A DNA stretch of 64,000 nucleotides, taken from assembly GCA_021787475.1 (NCBI GenBank), contig JAJYLW010000004.1, positions 1 through 64,000 of the forward strand. Reading direction: 5' to 3'. Origin of the DNA: Actinomycetes bacterium. Lineage in GTDB: Bacteria > Actinomycetota > Thermoleophilia > BMS3ABIN01. Numbering within the stretch: the first letter of the stretch is position 1; the number at the start of each line of letters is the position of its first letter. Positions 1-10,024 of this stretch are shown piece after piece. The notes under the pieces are model-generated. The model had not been told where the DNA came from. It searched no databases and saw nothing but the letters and a program-made list of their open reading frames with translations. The position numbers and the translations under genes were made by a program.

Positions 1-4
1 ATCC

Positions 5-81
5 GCGGCTGGCTGCGCCAGCCGCGCCCCCTCATTTAATTAATCTTTCTTTCACTCGACGCAAGCGCATGGCATGCCATG
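5..81. repeat. Hairpin and palindrome downstream of pyrD
   Basis: Positions 5-25 form a stem of nine perfect base pairs (GCGGCTGGC, loop TGC, then its complement). A separate 16-bp perfect palindrome, GCATGGCATGCCATGC, lies at about 66-81. Both sit downstream of the last gene of the pyrimidine operon. On the minus strand neither is followed by a T-run, so a Rho-independent terminator is not supported. They may be an mRNA 3'-end stabiliser or a repeat element. Confidence 0.4.
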
Positions 82-104
82 CCCATACATTAAATAAATC
101 GGTT

Positions 105-1034
105 TCACCGCTGCGCCAGTCCGCTCAACTCGGCCACCGAGCCAATCCCCCGCTCCTGCATCAGCTTCCTTAGCTCGTTGGCGATCCCGGCCGCCGCCAG
201 GGGATCGCGGAAACTGGCGGTGCCCACAGCCACGGCCGCCGCGCCCGCCGCCAGAAATTCCAGCGCGTCCTGCCCGTCCGTGACGCCGCCCATGCCAATT
301 ATGGGCAAACTCGCAAATGCCCGGCTGACGAGAAAAACAGCCCTGAGCGCAACCGGCTTGATCGCCGGGCCGGACAGGCCGCCGCTTAAGTGACCGAGTA
401 CAGGCTTTAGGTGATAGCGGTCCAGCGCCATGCCGTGGACGGTGTTGATAAGGGAGAGGGCGTCGGCTCCGGCATCAACGGCGGCGGAGGCAATCTCGAC
501 GATGTCAGTGACGTTGGGGGTCAGTTTGACGATCAGAAACTTTGATGTTGCCTCACGGGCAAGCGCGACAGTCCGGTGAGTGCGCTCGGGGTCCAGACCG
601 AGCGCCCGGCCGCCAAGCTCAAGGTTGGGGCAGGAGACATTAAGCTCGACGGCAGCCACCTCCGGCCGCCCCTCCATCAGCCCGGCGCAGGCGCCGTACT
701 CATCGGTGGATTCGCCGGCGACGCTGGCAATCACCGGCACCGGCAACTGCGCCAGGCGGGGCAGGTCTTCCCTGATAAATGCATCAATTCCCGCGTTGGC
801 AAGACCGATTGAGTTGAGCAGCCCTGCCGCCGTCTCGTAAAGGCGCGGCGGCGGATTTCCCCGGCGCGGCTTCAGCGTTACCGTCTTGGGAACGTAAGCA
901 GAAAATGGAAATCGGTCAAAAAGATCCTCTTCCAGGACAAGGTCGGCGGAAAGAACATCAAACGTGCCTGAGGCATTGATCACCGGATGGCTGAGCTCGA
1001 TGGGACCCAGCCTTGTTTTCAGACTCACCTCCAT
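105..1034 (-). CDS. pyrD: Dihydroorotate dehydrogenase, catalytic subunit (class 1B)
   Basis: PyrD oxidises dihydroorotate to orotate using FMN. The 309-residue protein is an alpha/beta barrel with the family signatures NASGTFD near the N-terminus, ELNVSCPN in the middle (catalytic Cys of the class 1 enzymes), and IGMGGV followed by AAGAAAVAVGTA near the C-terminus, which hold the FMN phosphate. The frame is open further upstream, but homologs begin at the ATG at 1034. That start overlaps the end of pyrK by 10 bases, so translation is probably coupled. The adjacent pyrK marks it as the NAD-dependent 1B heterotetramer. It is the last gene of the pyr operon. Confidence 0.95.
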   Translation of the reverse strand: MEVSLKTRLGPIELSHPVINASGTFDVLSADLVLEEDLFDRFPFSAYVPKTVTLKPRRGNPPPRLYETAAGLLNSIGLANAGIDAFIREDLPRLAQLPVPVIASVAGESTDEYGACAGLMEGRPEVAAVELNVSCPNLELGGRALGLDPERTHRTVALAREATSKFLIVKLTPNVTDIVEIASAAVDAGADALSLINTVHGMALDRYHLKPVLGHLSGGLSGPAIKPVALRAVFLVSRAFASLPIIGMGGVTDGQDALEFLAAGAAAVAVGTASFRDPLAAAGIANELRKLMQERGIGSVAELSGLAQR

Positions 1035-1813
1035 TGAAGATCCTCGGCATCGAAGACCGGGCCATCCGTGCAGGCCTTGACGTAACCGCCGGAGCGGCTG
1101 ACCGCGCATCCCTGGCAGGAGCCGATGCCGCAGGCCATGTGCGCCGCAACCGATACCTGGGCGCGCGCGCCATGCTTCCTTGCCATCCTGGCAACCTCGG
1201 CAAGCATTTCCGCCGGGCCGCAGGCAAAGATCTCGGGCAGTTCCCGGCCGCGTCGTTTTTCCACCAACCCCGGCAACAGGTCGCAAGCCAGGCCGCACCT
1301 CCCTGCGGATCCATCTTCGGTAACCACCTCAACATGGACGTCCCGGTATAGTTCTGACACCATCGCCTGGGAGCGGGTCTTAAAACCCAAAATGCAGGCT
1401 ACTTCCCTTCCCCGCGCAGCCAGCGCCCGCGCCAGCATTGTCAGGGGCGCCGCGCCCATGCCGCCTGCCACCAACACTGCCGGACCGGCGCCTTCCAGGT
1501 CAAAGCCGCAGCCAAGCGGGCCCAGTACGCTGAGGCGGTCGCCGACTGCCGCTCCCGCCAGCGCCACGCTCCCCTTGCCGACCGGATCGATGATCATTTT
1601 TACCAGGTCCGAGTCAACGTCGTGGACTCCCATCGGCCGGGGAAGAAGGGGATCCAGCGACTTTCCCGCCAGCCGCACCATCATGAACTGCCCCGGCTGG
1701 GCCAGGGCCGCAATCTCGGGGGCAACAAAGGATACCTGCCGGTAGGCGCCCACCTGCCGGCTTTCCACCACCGGGCATTCGTACAGATTAGCTGGAATGA
1801 GCCCGGCGTCCAT
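1025..1813 (-). CDS. pyrK: Dihydroorotate dehydrogenase electron transfer subunit
   Basis: PyrK passes electrons from PyrD to NAD+ through FAD and a [2Fe-2S] cluster. The 262-residue protein has a ferredoxin-reductase FAD domain (RPMGVHD, then GPLGCGFD), an NAD-binding domain ([11 protein letters not shown]), and a C-terminal Cys motif CGIGSCQGC...C for the cluster. Its start lies 26 bases inside carB and its end overlaps pyrD by 10 bases, so carB-pyrK-pyrD form a tightly overlapping unit. The length is normal for the family. Confidence 0.94.
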   Translation of the reverse strand: MDAGLIPANLYECPVVESRQVGAYRQVSFVAPEIAALAQPGQFMMVRLAGKSLDPLLPRPMGVHDVDSDLVKMIIDPVGKGSVALAGAAVGDRLSVLGPLGCGFDLEGAGPAVLVAGGMGAAPLTMLARALAARGREVACILGFKTRSQAMVSELYRDVHVEVVTEDGSAGRCGLACDLLPGLVEKRRGRELPEIFACGPAEMLAEVARMARKHGARAQVSVAAHMACGIGSCQGCAVSRSGGYVKACTDGPVFDAEDLQWR

Positions 1814-4800
1814 GAAGATTCTGAAGATCGTGAAGCTTAAGCCGCGCTCCTCCCGGCGCCAGCCCCGCCTCGATGGCGTCCACTGCCGCGCCTGCTCCGG
1901 CCATGGTCGTGATGCAGGGCGTCCCGGTGCGCAGGGTGGCGCGGCGGATCTCGTAGCCGTCGGCGCGGGCGCCCCGCCCCCGAGGCGTGTTGAAGACGGC
2001 GTTGATTTTGCCCGTCAGGATCAGATCAACCACGTTGGGCTTTTCCTCGGAAAACTTTCGCACCGGCTCGGCGGGCACGCCCGCTTCCGCCAGCGCTTTG
2101 GCCGTGCCCTCGGTCGCAACGAGCCTGAAGCCAAGCAGTTGCAGCCGCCGTCCCAGCTGCACCGCCTGCTTCTTGTCGGCGTCGCAAATGCTCATAAAGA
2201 TGGTTCCCTCCCGGGGCAAAGTCTGACCGGCCGCCTGCTGGGCTTTGGCAAACGCAATTGGAAATGAAGAAGCCACTCCCATTACCTCGCCGGTTGACTT
2301 CATCTCCGGGCCGAGCATGGTGTCGGCGCCCGGCAGGCGCGAGAAAGGCAAAACCGCTTCCTTGACGGCGACGTGATCGTGAAGCGGTTGCCCGGGCAGG
2401 CTCATGTCCGCCAGTTTTTCCCCCAGAATAACGCGGGTGGCTACCTTTGCCAGGGGCACGCCGGTGGCCTTGCTTACAAACGGCACCGTGCGCGAGCCGC
2501 GTGGATTTGCTTCCAGCACGTAAACCTCATCATCCTTGGCGGCAAACTGGATGTTGACCAGGCCGACGACGCCCAGCGCCAGCGCCAGATCAGCTGTGTG
2601 CCGCTTCGTTTTTTCAACCAGGTGATCCGCCAGGGAGAACGCGGGAATGACGCAGGCGCTGTCGCCGGAGTGCACCCCCGCCTCCTCTACGTGCTGCATG
2701 ATGGCGCCGATATAAACCTGCTCTCCATCACAAACGGCGTCCACGTCAATCTCCACCGCGTCTTCCAGGAACTTGTCCAGCAGGATCGGATGCTCGGGCG
2801 ATGCCTCGACAGCGCGCTCAATGTATTGCTCCAGATCTTCACGGCAGTAAACTATCTCCATGGCGCGTCCGCCGAGCACGTAAGACGGCCGCACCAGCAG
2901 CGGGTAGTCAATATCGGCAGCTATGTCAAGCACTTCCTCGAGGCTTGAGGCGGTGCCGTAGGGCGGATGGGCAATGCCGAGCCGGCGGAGGACGTCACCG
3001 AACCGGCCCCGGTTTTCGGCGAGGTCAATTGCCTCCTGGGGGGTGCCCATGATGGCGACGCCCGCCTTGGCCAGGCCGGCGGCAATTTTAAGCGGCGTCT
3101 GGCCGCCAAACTGGACAATCACACCCAGCGGCTGCTCGTTCTCGACCACGCCGAGGACGTCCTCAAGAGTCAGCGGTTCGAAGTAAAGCCGGTCCGAAAT
3201 GTTATAGTCGGTGCTCACCGTCTCTGGATTGCAATTGACCATGATTGCCTCATAGCCGCATTTGCGGACCGTCATCACCGCGTGCACGCAGCAGTAATCA
3301 AACTCGATCCCCTGGCCGATGCGGTTGGGGCCGCTGCCGAGGATGATCACTTTCTCGTGGCCGGACGGAGCCGCCTCGTTCTCATCCTCCCAGCAGGAAT
3401 AATAGTAGGGCGTCTCGGCGGCAAACTCCGCCGCGCAGGTGTCGACCGCCTTGTAAACCGGCAGGATGCTCGACTGGCGCCGGGCCGCCCGCGCTTCCGC
3501 CTCCGTCGAGCCGGTCAGCGCCGCGACGCGGGCGTCGGAGAGGCCGGTCTGCTTGGCCTGGCGCAGTTCCTCCGCCGGCAGCGTTTTTAAGTCCCGCCCG
3601 GCGAGTATGTTTTCCCGCCTGACGATCTCGGCAAACTCCCGGATGAACCAGGCATTGATGCCGGTTGCCGCCCCGATCCGGCCGGGATCGGCGCCGCGCC
3701 GGAGCAGCTCCATGATCATGTCGTAGCGCTCGGCGCTGGGCGAGGCAATCGCCGCCAGCATCTCTTCGGTGCCGCCGGCGCCAATGGGCGTGTCCAGCTC
3801 GCGGGAACGCATCGATTTCAGAAACGCTTCCTTGAAGGTGCGGCCGACAGCCATGTTCTCGCCAACGCTTTTCATGTGCGTCGTCAAAACAGTGTCGGCC
3901 TGGGGAAATTTCTCAAACGCCCAGCGCGGCGTCTTTACCACCACGTAATCAATGGCGGGCTCAAAGCAGGCGGGAGTCATCCTGGTAATGTCGTTGGGAA
4001 TCTCGTCAAGCGTATAGCCCACCGCCAGCCGGGCGGCAATCTTGGCGATCGGGAAGCCGGTTGCCTTGGAGGCGAGGGCGGAGCTGCGCGACACGCGCGG
4101 GTTCATCTCGATGACGACAATCTCCTCATTCTCCGGATTGACCGCAAACTGGATATTTGAGCCGCCTGTCTCGACGCCGATCTCGCGGATGATCGCCAGC
4201 GAGGCGTCGCGGAGGCGCTGGTACTGCACATCGGTGAGCGTTTGCGCCGGCGCCACGGTGACGCTGTCGCCAGTGTGGACCCCCATCGGGTCGACGTTCT
4301 CAATCGAGCAGATAATGACCACGTTGTCAGCCCGGTCGCGCATCACCTCCAGCTCGAACTCCTGCCAGCCGATCACGGACTCTTCCAGAAGGACCTGGCC
4401 GACGGGGCTGGCGCTGACGCCGTCTTCCACCGCCCGGCAGAAAGAGTCGAGATCGCCGGCGACGCCGCCGCCGTGACCGCCAAGCGTAAAGCTGGGGCGG
4501 ACGATGATCGGCAGCTTCAGGCGGTTGAGTTTCTGGCAGGCTTCCTTGACTGACTTGGCCAGGTCGCTGCGGGGCACCCTGAGGCCGATGCGCTCCATGG
4601 CGGAGCGGAACTCTTCCCGCTCTTCGGCGCGGTTGATGGCTTTGGCGTCGGCGCCGATCAGCCTGACGCCGTAGCGGTCAAGCACCCCGCCGCGGAATAG
4701 CTCCATGGCCAGGTTCAGGGCGGTCTGCCCGCCCAGCGTCGGCAGAAGCGCATCCGGCCGCTCTTTATCGATAATGGCCGTCAGCGTGGGCATGTCCAGG

Positions 4801-5003
4801 GGCTCGATATAGGTGCGGGTGGCGAAATCGGGGTCGGTCATGATCGTGGCCGGGTTGGAGTTGACCAGGATCACCTCGTAGCCTTCCTCCAGCAACACCT
4901 GACAGGCCTGCGTGCCGGAATAGTCGAACTCGCAAGCCTGCCCGATGACAATCGGCCCTGAGCCAATCAGCAGAATCTTGTCAATGTCGTCGCGGCGGGG
5001 CAT
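1788..5003 (-). CDS. carB: Carbamoyl-phosphate synthase, large subunit
   Basis: CarB makes carbamoyl phosphate from bicarbonate, two ATP and ammonia delivered from CarA. The 1071 residues show the expected internal duplication. The first synthetase half begins [20 protein letters not shown] near residue 11. The second begins with the parallel motif [18 protein letters not shown] near residue 555. Each half has an ATP-grasp domain with the ...VRPS(F/Y).LGG lid. A C-terminal methylglyoxal-synthase-like allosteric domain follows from about residue 935. The short tail after that domain is encoded in the overlap with pyrK. The start ATG follows carA by 24 bases. Confidence 0.97.
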   Translation of the reverse strand: MPRRDDIDKILLIGSGPIVIGQACEFDYSGTQACQVLLEEGYEVILVNSNPATIMTDPDFATRTYIEPLDMPTLTAIIDKERPDALLPTLGGQTALNLAMELFRGGVLDRYGVRLIGADAKAINRAEEREEFRSAMERIGLRVPRSDLAKSVKEACQKLNRLKLPIIVRPSFTLGGHGGGVAGDLDSFCRAVEDGVSASPVGQVLLEESVIGWQEFELEVMRDRADNVVIICSIENVDPMGVHTGDSVTVAPAQTLTDVQYQRLRDASLAIIREIGVETGGSNIQFAVNPENEEIVVIEMNPRVSRSSALASKATGFPIAKIAARLAVGYTLDEIPNDITRMTPACFEPAIDYVVVKTPRWAFEKFPQADTVLTTHMKSVGENMAVGRTFKEAFLKSMRSRELDTPIGAGGTEEMLAAIASPSAERYDMIMELLRRGADPGRIGAATGINAWFIREFAEIVRRENILAGRDLKTLPAEELRQAKQTGLSDARVAALTGSTEAEARAARRQSSILPVYKAVDTCAAEFAAETPYYYSCWEDENEAAPSGHEKVIILGSGPNRIGQGIEFDYCCVHAVMTVRKCGYEAIMVNCNPETVSTDYNISDRLYFEPLTLEDVLGVVENEQPLGVIVQFGGQTPLKIAAGLAKAGVAIMGTPQEAIDLAENRGRFGDVLRRLGIAHPPYGTASSLEEVLDIAADIDYPLLVRPSYVLGGRAMEIVYCREDLEQYIERAVEASPEHPILLDKFLEDAVEIDVDAVCDGEQVYIGAIMQHVEEAGVHSGDSACVIPAFSLADHLVEKTKRHTADLALALGVVGLVNIQFAAKDDEVYVLEANPRGSRTVPFVSKATGVPLAKVATRVILGEKLADMSLPGQPLHDHVAVKEAVLPFSRLPGADTMLGPEMKSTGEVMGVASSFPIAFAKAQQAAGQTLPREGTIFMSICDADKKQAVQLGRRLQLLGFRLVATEGTAKALAEAGVPAEPVRKFSEEKPNVVDLILTGKINAVFNTPRGRGARADGYEIRRATLRTGTPCITTMAGAGAAVDAIEAGLAPGGARLKLHDLQNLHGRRAHSS

Positions 5004-5027
5004 TTCAGGCGTCGGCTGTTGCCTTCA

Positions 5028-6185
5028 TCAGGCCTCCATCAGGCGGACAAACTGGTCAAACAGGTAGCGGGAGTCATGCGGGCCGGGGCTGGCCTCGGGA
5101 TGATACTGCACCGAGAAAGCGGGCGCGTCCAGGCAGCGGACTCCCTCGACAGTGCCGTCATAAAGGTTTATGTGACTCACCCGGGCGGCGCCGGCCTCAG
5201 TTTCCAGCGTCAGTTCACCTACGGGTGGCGCCTGGAAGAAAACGCTGGCGTCCGCCGCCGGCTTCACCCTGGCGCTCAGGCCCGCCGGCAACTGCACGGC
5301 AAAACCGTGGTTTTGCGATGTGATCTCGACGTGGCCGGTGTCAAGATTCTTCACCGGGTGGTTGGCGCCCCTATGGCCAAACTTGAGCTTGAATGTTTTT
5401 AACCCTAAAGCCTGACTTAAGATCTGGTGGCCAAGGCAAATGCCAAAAACCGGCACTTTGCCCAAGAGGCTCCTGACGGTTTCGGTGGCGTACTCAAGCG
5501 GCGCCGGGTCGCCGGGGCCGTTGGAAAGAAAAACGCCGTCCGGCTTCAGCGCCATGATCTCCGCCGCGGACGCCGTGGCCGGAACCACAGTCACGTTGCA
5601 GCCCGCTCCCCCCAGCCGCCTGAGGATGGAGCGCTTGATGCCGTAGTCAACCGCCACCACATGCAGCCTGCCGCCCAGGAACTCAAGCTCGTACGGCGCC
5701 GGGCAGCTCACTTCGGAGGCAAGGTCCAGCCCGGCCATTGACGGGGTATCGGCAAGCCTTGTCTTGATTTCCTCTTCCGTGAACTCCCCCCAGTAAACGG
5801 CGGCCCGCATCGCGCCCCGGCTGCGGATGCGGCGGGTGAGGGCCCGGGTGTCAACGCCGCTTACCGCGGTGACGCCCTCCTCCCAAAGCCACTGGGCAAA
5901 GCCTTTTTCAGCCGCGCAATTGAAGCCGGCATTGTGGCCCTCGCGCACGATCAGGGCGCGGGAATGAACCTGCTCCGACTCGTCCGCTGTGCCATTGACG
6001 CCGTAGTTGCCGATCAGCGGGTAGGTGAAGGTAACCATCTGGCCGTGATAGGAGGGGTCAGTCAGAACCTCCTGGTAACCGGTCATGGCCGTATTAAAGA
6101 CGATCTCGCCAAAGACGGCGCCTGGGGAGCCGAAGCCGTGGCCCCGGTAAACAGTCCCGTCCTCGAGGACAACGGCTGAAGGCAT
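5028..6185 (-). CDS. carA: Carbamoyl-phosphate synthase, small (glutaminase) subunit
   Basis: CarA hydrolyses glutamine and channels ammonia to CarB. With the ATG at 6185 it has 385 residues: an N-terminal CPSase domain (LEDGTVYRGHGFG, NTAMTGYQEVLTDPSY) and a class I amidotransferase domain with catalytic Cys about 250 in FGICLGHQ and His/Glu at about 362/364 in QYHPEASPGPHDS. An upstream in-frame TTG at 6215 is possible, but homologs begin at the ATG. No strong Shine-Dalgarno is visible for either start. The gene follows pyrC with a spacer of about 120 bases containing simple-sequence motifs. Confidence 0.95.
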   Translation of the reverse strand: MPSAVVLEDGTVYRGHGFGSPGAVFGEIVFNTAMTGYQEVLTDPSYHGQMVTFTYPLIGNYGVNGTADESEQVHSRALIVREGHNAGFNCAAEKGFAQWLWEEGVTAVSGVDTRALTRRIRSRGAMRAAVYWGEFTEEEIKTRLADTPSMAGLDLASEVSCPAPYELEFLGGRLHVVAVDYGIKRSILRRLGGAGCNVTVVPATASAAEIMALKPDGVFLSNGPGDPAPLEYATETVRSLLGKVPVFGICLGHQILSQALGLKTFKLKFGHRGANHPVKNLDTGHVEITSQNHGFAVQLPAGLSARVKPAADASVFFQAPPVGELTLETEAGAARVSHINLYDGTVEGVRCLDAPAFSVQYHPEASPGPHDSRYLFDQFVRLMEA

Positions 6186-6306
6186 GTGATTTGTTGGTCT
6201 GTTTGTCAAGTTCAAAGTTCCAAGTTATCAAAAGCCGCGATGGGTTTGCCGGGATTTGGCCGTCGGGAGGCCGAAACGAAGCAAGGATGACGGCGGAGCT
6301 TGAGAA

Positions 6307-7623
6307 TCAAATGACATTATGTGCCACGCGGCCGCCAGAAACCGTCAGAACCACGCGTCCCTTGACGCGCCGGCCGGCGAAAGGGGTGTTGCGGGATTTG
6401 CTCCGAAAGCTTTCCGGGTCAATCTCAAACTCTTCCTTTATGTCAACAAGGCAGAGGTTGGCCTCCTCCCCCACGGCTATTTTCGGCTCCGGCAGCCCGA
6501 TGGCGCGGGCCGGCGACGTTGACATCGCCAGCACCAGTTTTTCGAGCGGCGCCTCCCCTGTCTCGGCCAGGCCGCTGTAAAGAACGGGGAACGCCGTCTC
6601 CAGGCCTACCACACCGAAGGGCGCTTCTTCGAACGGGGTTTCTTTCTCCTGGACAGCATGCGGAGCATGATCAGTGGCAATGCAATTGATGGCGCCAGCG
6701 GCCAGCGCCTCAACCAGCGCCCGGCGATCTGACTCCGTGCGCAGTGGCGGACTCATCTTGAAGCTCGCGTCAAGGTCGCCGGCCACATCGTTCTCGGTCA
6801 GGAGCAGGTGATGCGGCGTCGCCTCGCAGGTTACCTCGGCTCCCGCACGGCGCGCCGCCTCAAGCAGCTCCAGCGAACGCGCGCAGCTTAGGTGGGCGAT
6901 ATGGACGCGGCCGCCCTCGTACGCCGCGATCTCGAGATCCCGGGCGAGCGCCGCCGTTTCTGCCGTGGCCGGAATCCCGGCCAGGCCCAGCCGGGCCGAA
7001 ACTTCGCCCTCGTTCATCACGCCCTGCCCGGCAAGATCGGAATCCTCGCAGTGCAGGCAGAGCGGCAGGCCCACCAGCTTCGCCGCCTGAAAGGCGCTGC
7101 GCAGCAGGCCGCCGTCGGAGACAGGGCGGCCGTCATCAGAAAAAGCAACCGCTCCCGCCGCCGCCATGTCCCACATGTCGCTTAAATGAATCCCCTCCAG
7201 CCGGCGGCTGATCGCGCCCAGAAAAGCCACCCTGACAAAGGCTTCGGCCTCAGCCGCTTCTATCAAAGATGATAATACGGCGGCGTTGTCAACAACCGGA
7301 TCCGTGTTGGCCATCGCGCAGATGCTGGCATAGCCGCCGGCGGCGGCGGCGGCCGTGCCCGAGGCAATGTCTTCCTCATCCTCGCGCCCGGGTGTCCTCA
7401 GATGAGTATGGAGATCAACAAAACCAGGGAGCAGCAGCATGCCGCCGGCTTCGATAACCTGGCCAGCGGCGCTGCCCTTGCCCGCCGGCGCCAGAGAGCT
7501 GATGCGGCCCTTTTCAATCAGCACGTCGCCGTGCCGGTCCAGGCCCCGGGCCGGGTCGAACAGGCGGGCGCCGCGGATGAGAAGCGTTGCCCTGGTTCCT
7601 TTTTTTTGCGTAGCTGTTCCCAT
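6307..7623 (-). CDS. pyrC: Dihydroorotase (class I)
   Basis: PyrC cyclises N-carbamoyl-aspartate to dihydroorotate. The 438-residue amidohydrolase has the metal-binding HxH in DLHTHLRTPG, further histidines in SDDGRPVSD/CLHCED and HIAHLSCARS, and the late TDHAPHA motif with the catalytic Asp. The frame is open to 7701, but the 26 extra codons are encoded by an intergenic simple repeat and overlap pyrB, so the ATG at 7623 is preferred. The family-typical HxHxRxPG loop carries Thr for Glu (LRTPG). Confidence 0.92.
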   Translation of the reverse strand: MGTATQKKGTRATLLIRGARLFDPARGLDRHGDVLIEKGRISSLAPAGKGSAAGQVIEAGGMLLLPGFVDLHTHLRTPGREDEEDIASGTAAAAAGGYASICAMANTDPVVDNAAVLSSLIEAAEAEAFVRVAFLGAISRRLEGIHLSDMWDMAAAGAVAFSDDGRPVSDGGLLRSAFQAAKLVGLPLCLHCEDSDLAGQGVMNEGEVSARLGLAGIPATAETAALARDLEIAAYEGGRVHIAHLSCARSLELLEAARRAGAEVTCEATPHHLLLTENDVAGDLDASFKMSPPLRTESDRRALVEALAAGAINCIATDHAPHAVQEKETPFEEAPFGVVGLETAFPVLYSGLAETGEAPLEKLVLAMSTSPARAIGLPEPKIAVGEEANLCLVDIKEEFEIDPESFRSKSRNTPFAGRRVKGRVVLTVSGGRVAHNVI

Positions 7624-7632
7624 AAAAACTAT

Positions 7633-7689
7633 CGTTTCACGTTTAACATTAAAAAGGCTGAGGCTCCATGAAACGTTAAACGTGAAACG
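7633..7689. repeat. Inverted pair of the CGTTTCACGTTTAAC repeat
   Basis: CGTTTCACGTTTAAC at 7633-7647 and its exact reverse complement at 7675-7689 flank a loop of about 27 bases. The repeat supplies the final codons and the TAA stop of pyrB and lies at the pyrB/pyrC junction. The same 15-mer family recurs near 31.44, 44.22, 60.93 and 61.41-61.46 kb. Confidence 0.7.
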
Positions 7690-8656
7690 TGAAGCGCTCA
7701 TTTGCCGCTTGAGACTTTTCGTCCTTCAATTCAGACGTCGCCGCCGGCACCGCGTTGTCCACAATAATCCGGTACAGGAGGGCCATCCGCACCGCCAGGC
7801 CCGCCTCGACCTGCTCCAAAATCATGTTCTCTTCCGAGTCGGCCAGCCCACTTTCAATCTCGACGCCGCGGTTGATCGGGCCGGGGTGAAGGACACGCTG
7901 GCCGGGCCGCACATGCCGCCGTCCAACGCAATAACGATCTATATACTCGCGCAGCGACGGCATGAAGTTGGCCCCCTGATGTCGCTCTTTTTGCAACCTG
8001 AGCAGGTAAATTACATCGACATTGGCCAGGTCCGCCAAGCTGTGGGAAACATCCGCCCCCAGCGCCTCCACCCCGCGCGGCAACAGCGCCGGCGGCGCTA
8101 TCAGCGTCACCTCCATTCCCATCTTCTGAAAACCAAGCAGGTTCGAGCGCGCCACCCGGCTGTGGAGGATGTCGCCGACAATCGCCACCTTAAGCCCGTC
8201 GAGGCTGCCATATGCTTGCGTGAGTGAGAATATGTCAAGCAGGCACTGGGTGGGATGCTCACCCTTGCCGTCGCCGGCGCTAATGACGTGCGCCCGGGTA
8301 AAACGGGAAATGAAAGCCGCCGCGCCCACATGCGGGTGCCTGATGACAATGATGTCGGGCCGGTAGGCGTTCAAGGTCAGCACCGTATCCTTGAGCGATT
8401 CGCCCTTGCCGGCGGCGCTGTAACCGGATTTGACATTGATGACGTCGGCCGACAGCCGCTTGCCCGCCAGCTCAAACGAGGTGCTGGTGCGGGTGCTCTT
8501 CTCGTAAAACAGGTCTATGATCGTCCGGCCCCTGAGCGTGGGCACCTTCTTGATGTCCCGCTGGGAAAGCTCGAGGAAATCCTTGCGCGCCGTCGCCAGC
8601 ACCGAATCTATGTCCGCCCGGGAGAGGTCGTTGATGGAAAGCAGATGCCTGTTCAT
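7676..8656 (-). CDS. pyrB: Aspartate carbamoyltransferase, catalytic chain
   Basis: PyrB condenses carbamoyl phosphate with aspartate. The 326-residue protein has the carbamoyl-phosphate motif [11 protein letters not shown] near residue 55, HPTQCLLD in the middle and the aspartate-domain motif [13 protein letters not shown] near residue 265. The last five residues and the stop codon are encoded by an intergenic repeat unit, so the extreme C-terminus is probably not conserved. The ATG at 8656 overlaps the end of pyrR by four bases. No regulatory pyrI gene is present, as in Gram-positive operons. Confidence 0.96.
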   Translation of the reverse strand: MNRHLLSINDLSRADIDSVLATARKDFLELSQRDIKKVPTLRGRTIIDLFYEKSTRTSTSFELAGKRLSADVINVKSGYSAAGKGESLKDTVLTLNAYRPDIIVIRHPHVGAAAFISRFTRAHVISAGDGKGEHPTQCLLDIFSLTQAYGSLDGLKVAIVGDILHSRVARSNLLGFQKMGMEVTLIAPPALLPRGVEALGADVSHSLADLANVDVIYLLRLQKERHQGANFMPSLREYIDRYCVGRRHVRPGQRVLHPGPINRGVEIESGLADSEENMILEQVEAGLAVRMALLYRIIVDNAVPAATSELKDEKSQAANERFTFHV

Positions 8657-9246
8657 TCTTCCGCTCCCTCCAGCACGATCTCGTCCACGCCATCAACCTC
8701 GGCGAGGCGGACGTTGATGCGCTCGTCTTGGGAGGTGGGCAGATTCTTGCCGACGTAATCGGGCCTGATCGGCAGCTCGCGGTGGCCGCGGTCAACCAGC
8801 ACCGCCAGCTGGATCCGGGCAGGGCGGCCGTAGTCGAACAGGGCGTCGATGGCGGCCCGGATGGTGCGCCCGGTAAAGAGGACGTCGTCGACGAGGACAA
8901 TTGTTTTTTCGTCGATGCTGAAAGGAAGGTTGGTGCCCCGCAGTTCCGGCTGTGGCAGTTTGGGCCTGATCGTGAGGCTGCCGCGCGCCGCCACATCATC
9001 ACGATAAAGAGAAATGTCAAGCTCACCCACAGGGATCTCCCTGCCGGAGAACTGCCCCAGCAGGTCCGCAAGGCGGTGGGCAAGAAAGGCGCCGCGGGTG
9101 TGAATGCCAACGACGGCCGGCTCGTCCCCAGGCTGCTCTTTCTCCAGGATCTCGTGGGCAATGCGGACGACTGTGCGGCCGAGCTGGTCGGCGGAAACGA
9201 CTGTCCTTAAAACGCCGCTCACATGCGTGTCCAATAAGACACGCAC
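8653..9246 (-). CDS. pyrR: PyrR bifunctional regulator / uracil phosphoribosyltransferase
   Basis: PyrR senses UMP/PRPP, binds the pyr mRNA leader and has residual uracil phosphoribosyltransferase activity. The 197-residue protein has the type I PRTase fold with the PRPP loop [16 protein letters not shown] near residues 113-128 and the flexible-loop segment [11 protein letters not shown]. The GTG at 9246 gives an N-terminus somewhat longer than usual, and an internal GTG nine codons on is an alternative. It is the first gene of the operon, about 40 bases downstream of a good PyrR RNA site, which predicts feedback control of the whole pyr operon. Confidence 0.94.
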   Translation of the reverse strand: MRVLLDTHVSGVLRTVVSADQLGRTVVRIAHEILEKEQPGDEPAVVGIHTRGAFLAHRLADLLGQFSGREIPVGELDISLYRDDVAARGSLTIRPKLPQPELRGTNLPFSIDEKTIVLVDDVLFTGRTIRAAIDALFDYGRPARIQLAVLVDRGHRELPIRPDYVGKNLPTSQDERINVRLAEVDGVDEIVLEGAEE

Positions 9247-9284
9247 CGGCGGCTCGAAGAGATGTAAGCAAATATTCTGATTTT

Positions 9285-9322
9285 CTCTCCCTTGTCAGCC
9301 TCTCAGGGCGGGATTAAAGGGT
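9285..9322 (-). promoter_or_regulatory. PyrR-binding leader RNA element
   Basis: Read on the minus strand, a CCCTT...AAGGG lower stem encloses an upper GCC/GGC stem capped by the hexaloop CTGAGA. This matches the known PyrR consensus loop CNGNGA, followed by GGCTGACAAGGG as in Bacillus-type anti-antiterminators. No terminator with a U-run is visible between it and pyrR. Control may therefore be on translation initiation of pyrR rather than classical attenuation; that last point is inference. Confidence 0.85.
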
Positions 9323-9355
9323 AACTGCGCGCCGTCATGCGCGGCGCCAATTATT

Positions 9356-9385
9356 AGTTTATCGGAAGCTGCGGGTGGGAGTCAA
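9356..9385 (-). promoter_or_regulatory. Sigma-70-type promoter of the pyr operon
   Basis: On the minus strand the -35 TTGACT (9380-9385) and -10 TAAACT (9356-9361) are separated by 18 bases. Transcription would start near 9349 and give a leader of about 100 bases containing the PyrR element. Confidence 0.65.
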
Positions 9386-9446
9386 ACAGAAAAAAACGGG
9401 GCGGTTTTACGGGCTAACCGCTCACCACGCTCTTTATAAAAGAAGC

Positions 9447-9747
9447 CGATCTTCCAACTCGCTCAGGAATGAACTCGGGACTTGCCTCGATCTGCCTGTG
9501 TCCGGCCGGCTCCGCGGCGTCGGACGGCGATCATCCTTTGACGAAACTCTTCTGCCAGCTCCGCAACTCGGCCCTTTTGAGAGCCTATCCCATTAGGCTC
9601 TGGGCCTCAGACATGCTCGCCGGAAGAAACCCTTGCATGGGCGCTGCCGTACTCCTTGCTCCGCTTCGGCCTTCCTACGACCAGACCTCGTCAAGCCCCT
9701 CGCATCATTGTTTTTTTTCTGATTATCCTGAGTGAAGAAATGATCAG
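9447..9747. mobile_element. MITE-like element, copy 1 (longest)
   Basis: This is a non-coding 301-bp element. Its left end reads CGATCTTCCAACTCGCTCAG, and the reverse complement of its right end reads CTGATCATTTCTTCACTCAG, giving imperfect terminal inverted repeats of about 23 bp. Inside are CTCGGGACTTGCC near the left and AAGCCCCTCGCATCAT plus a T8 run near the right, shared with copies at 15342-15430 and 55596-55727. The middle is longer and specific to this copy. No transposase is encoded. The 9748-10024 flank is AT-rich with only a possible promoter. Confidence 0.65.
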
Positions 9748-9880
9748 TTAAAAGAATGCCGCGCCTGCAACCCAATCGAAAGTCTTTCATTTCATCGCCT
9801 CATCCCAGGTTCGTGACATTTACTGCTATTCAGTTTCGACAAGGAATGTGTTTTTATACTCAAGCCCTGTATCAATGGTT

Positions 9881-9909
9881 TTGAATAGTGACACAAAACT
9901 ATTTATGGT
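9881..9909 (+). promoter_or_regulatory. Possible promoter for the membrane protein gene
   Basis: TTGAAT at 9881-9886 and TATGGT at 9904-9909 are separated by 17 bases. Both boxes match the consensus at four of six positions. The downstream start codon is about 110 bases away. Confidence 0.35.
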
Positions 9910-10024
9910 AGCATTAAGAATAATTCAGAGAACTTCATCGGGGAAGCAGGCAACAATTCCAGGAAATAATCATCAAATAGCGCCGGGAAAAAGGCAGGCT
10001 GAGCCACCCGGCAAAGGGTCCGCA

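Noticed and set aside
5-25. Rho-independent terminator after pyrD
   Set aside because: The stem is good but no T-run follows on the minus strand; it is kept only as a hairpin.
1035-1298. 5' extension of pyrD to 1298
   Set aside because: The extra 88 codons lie inside pyrK in another frame, are Arg/Gly-rich and are absent from PyrD proteins; the ATG at 1034 matches the family start.
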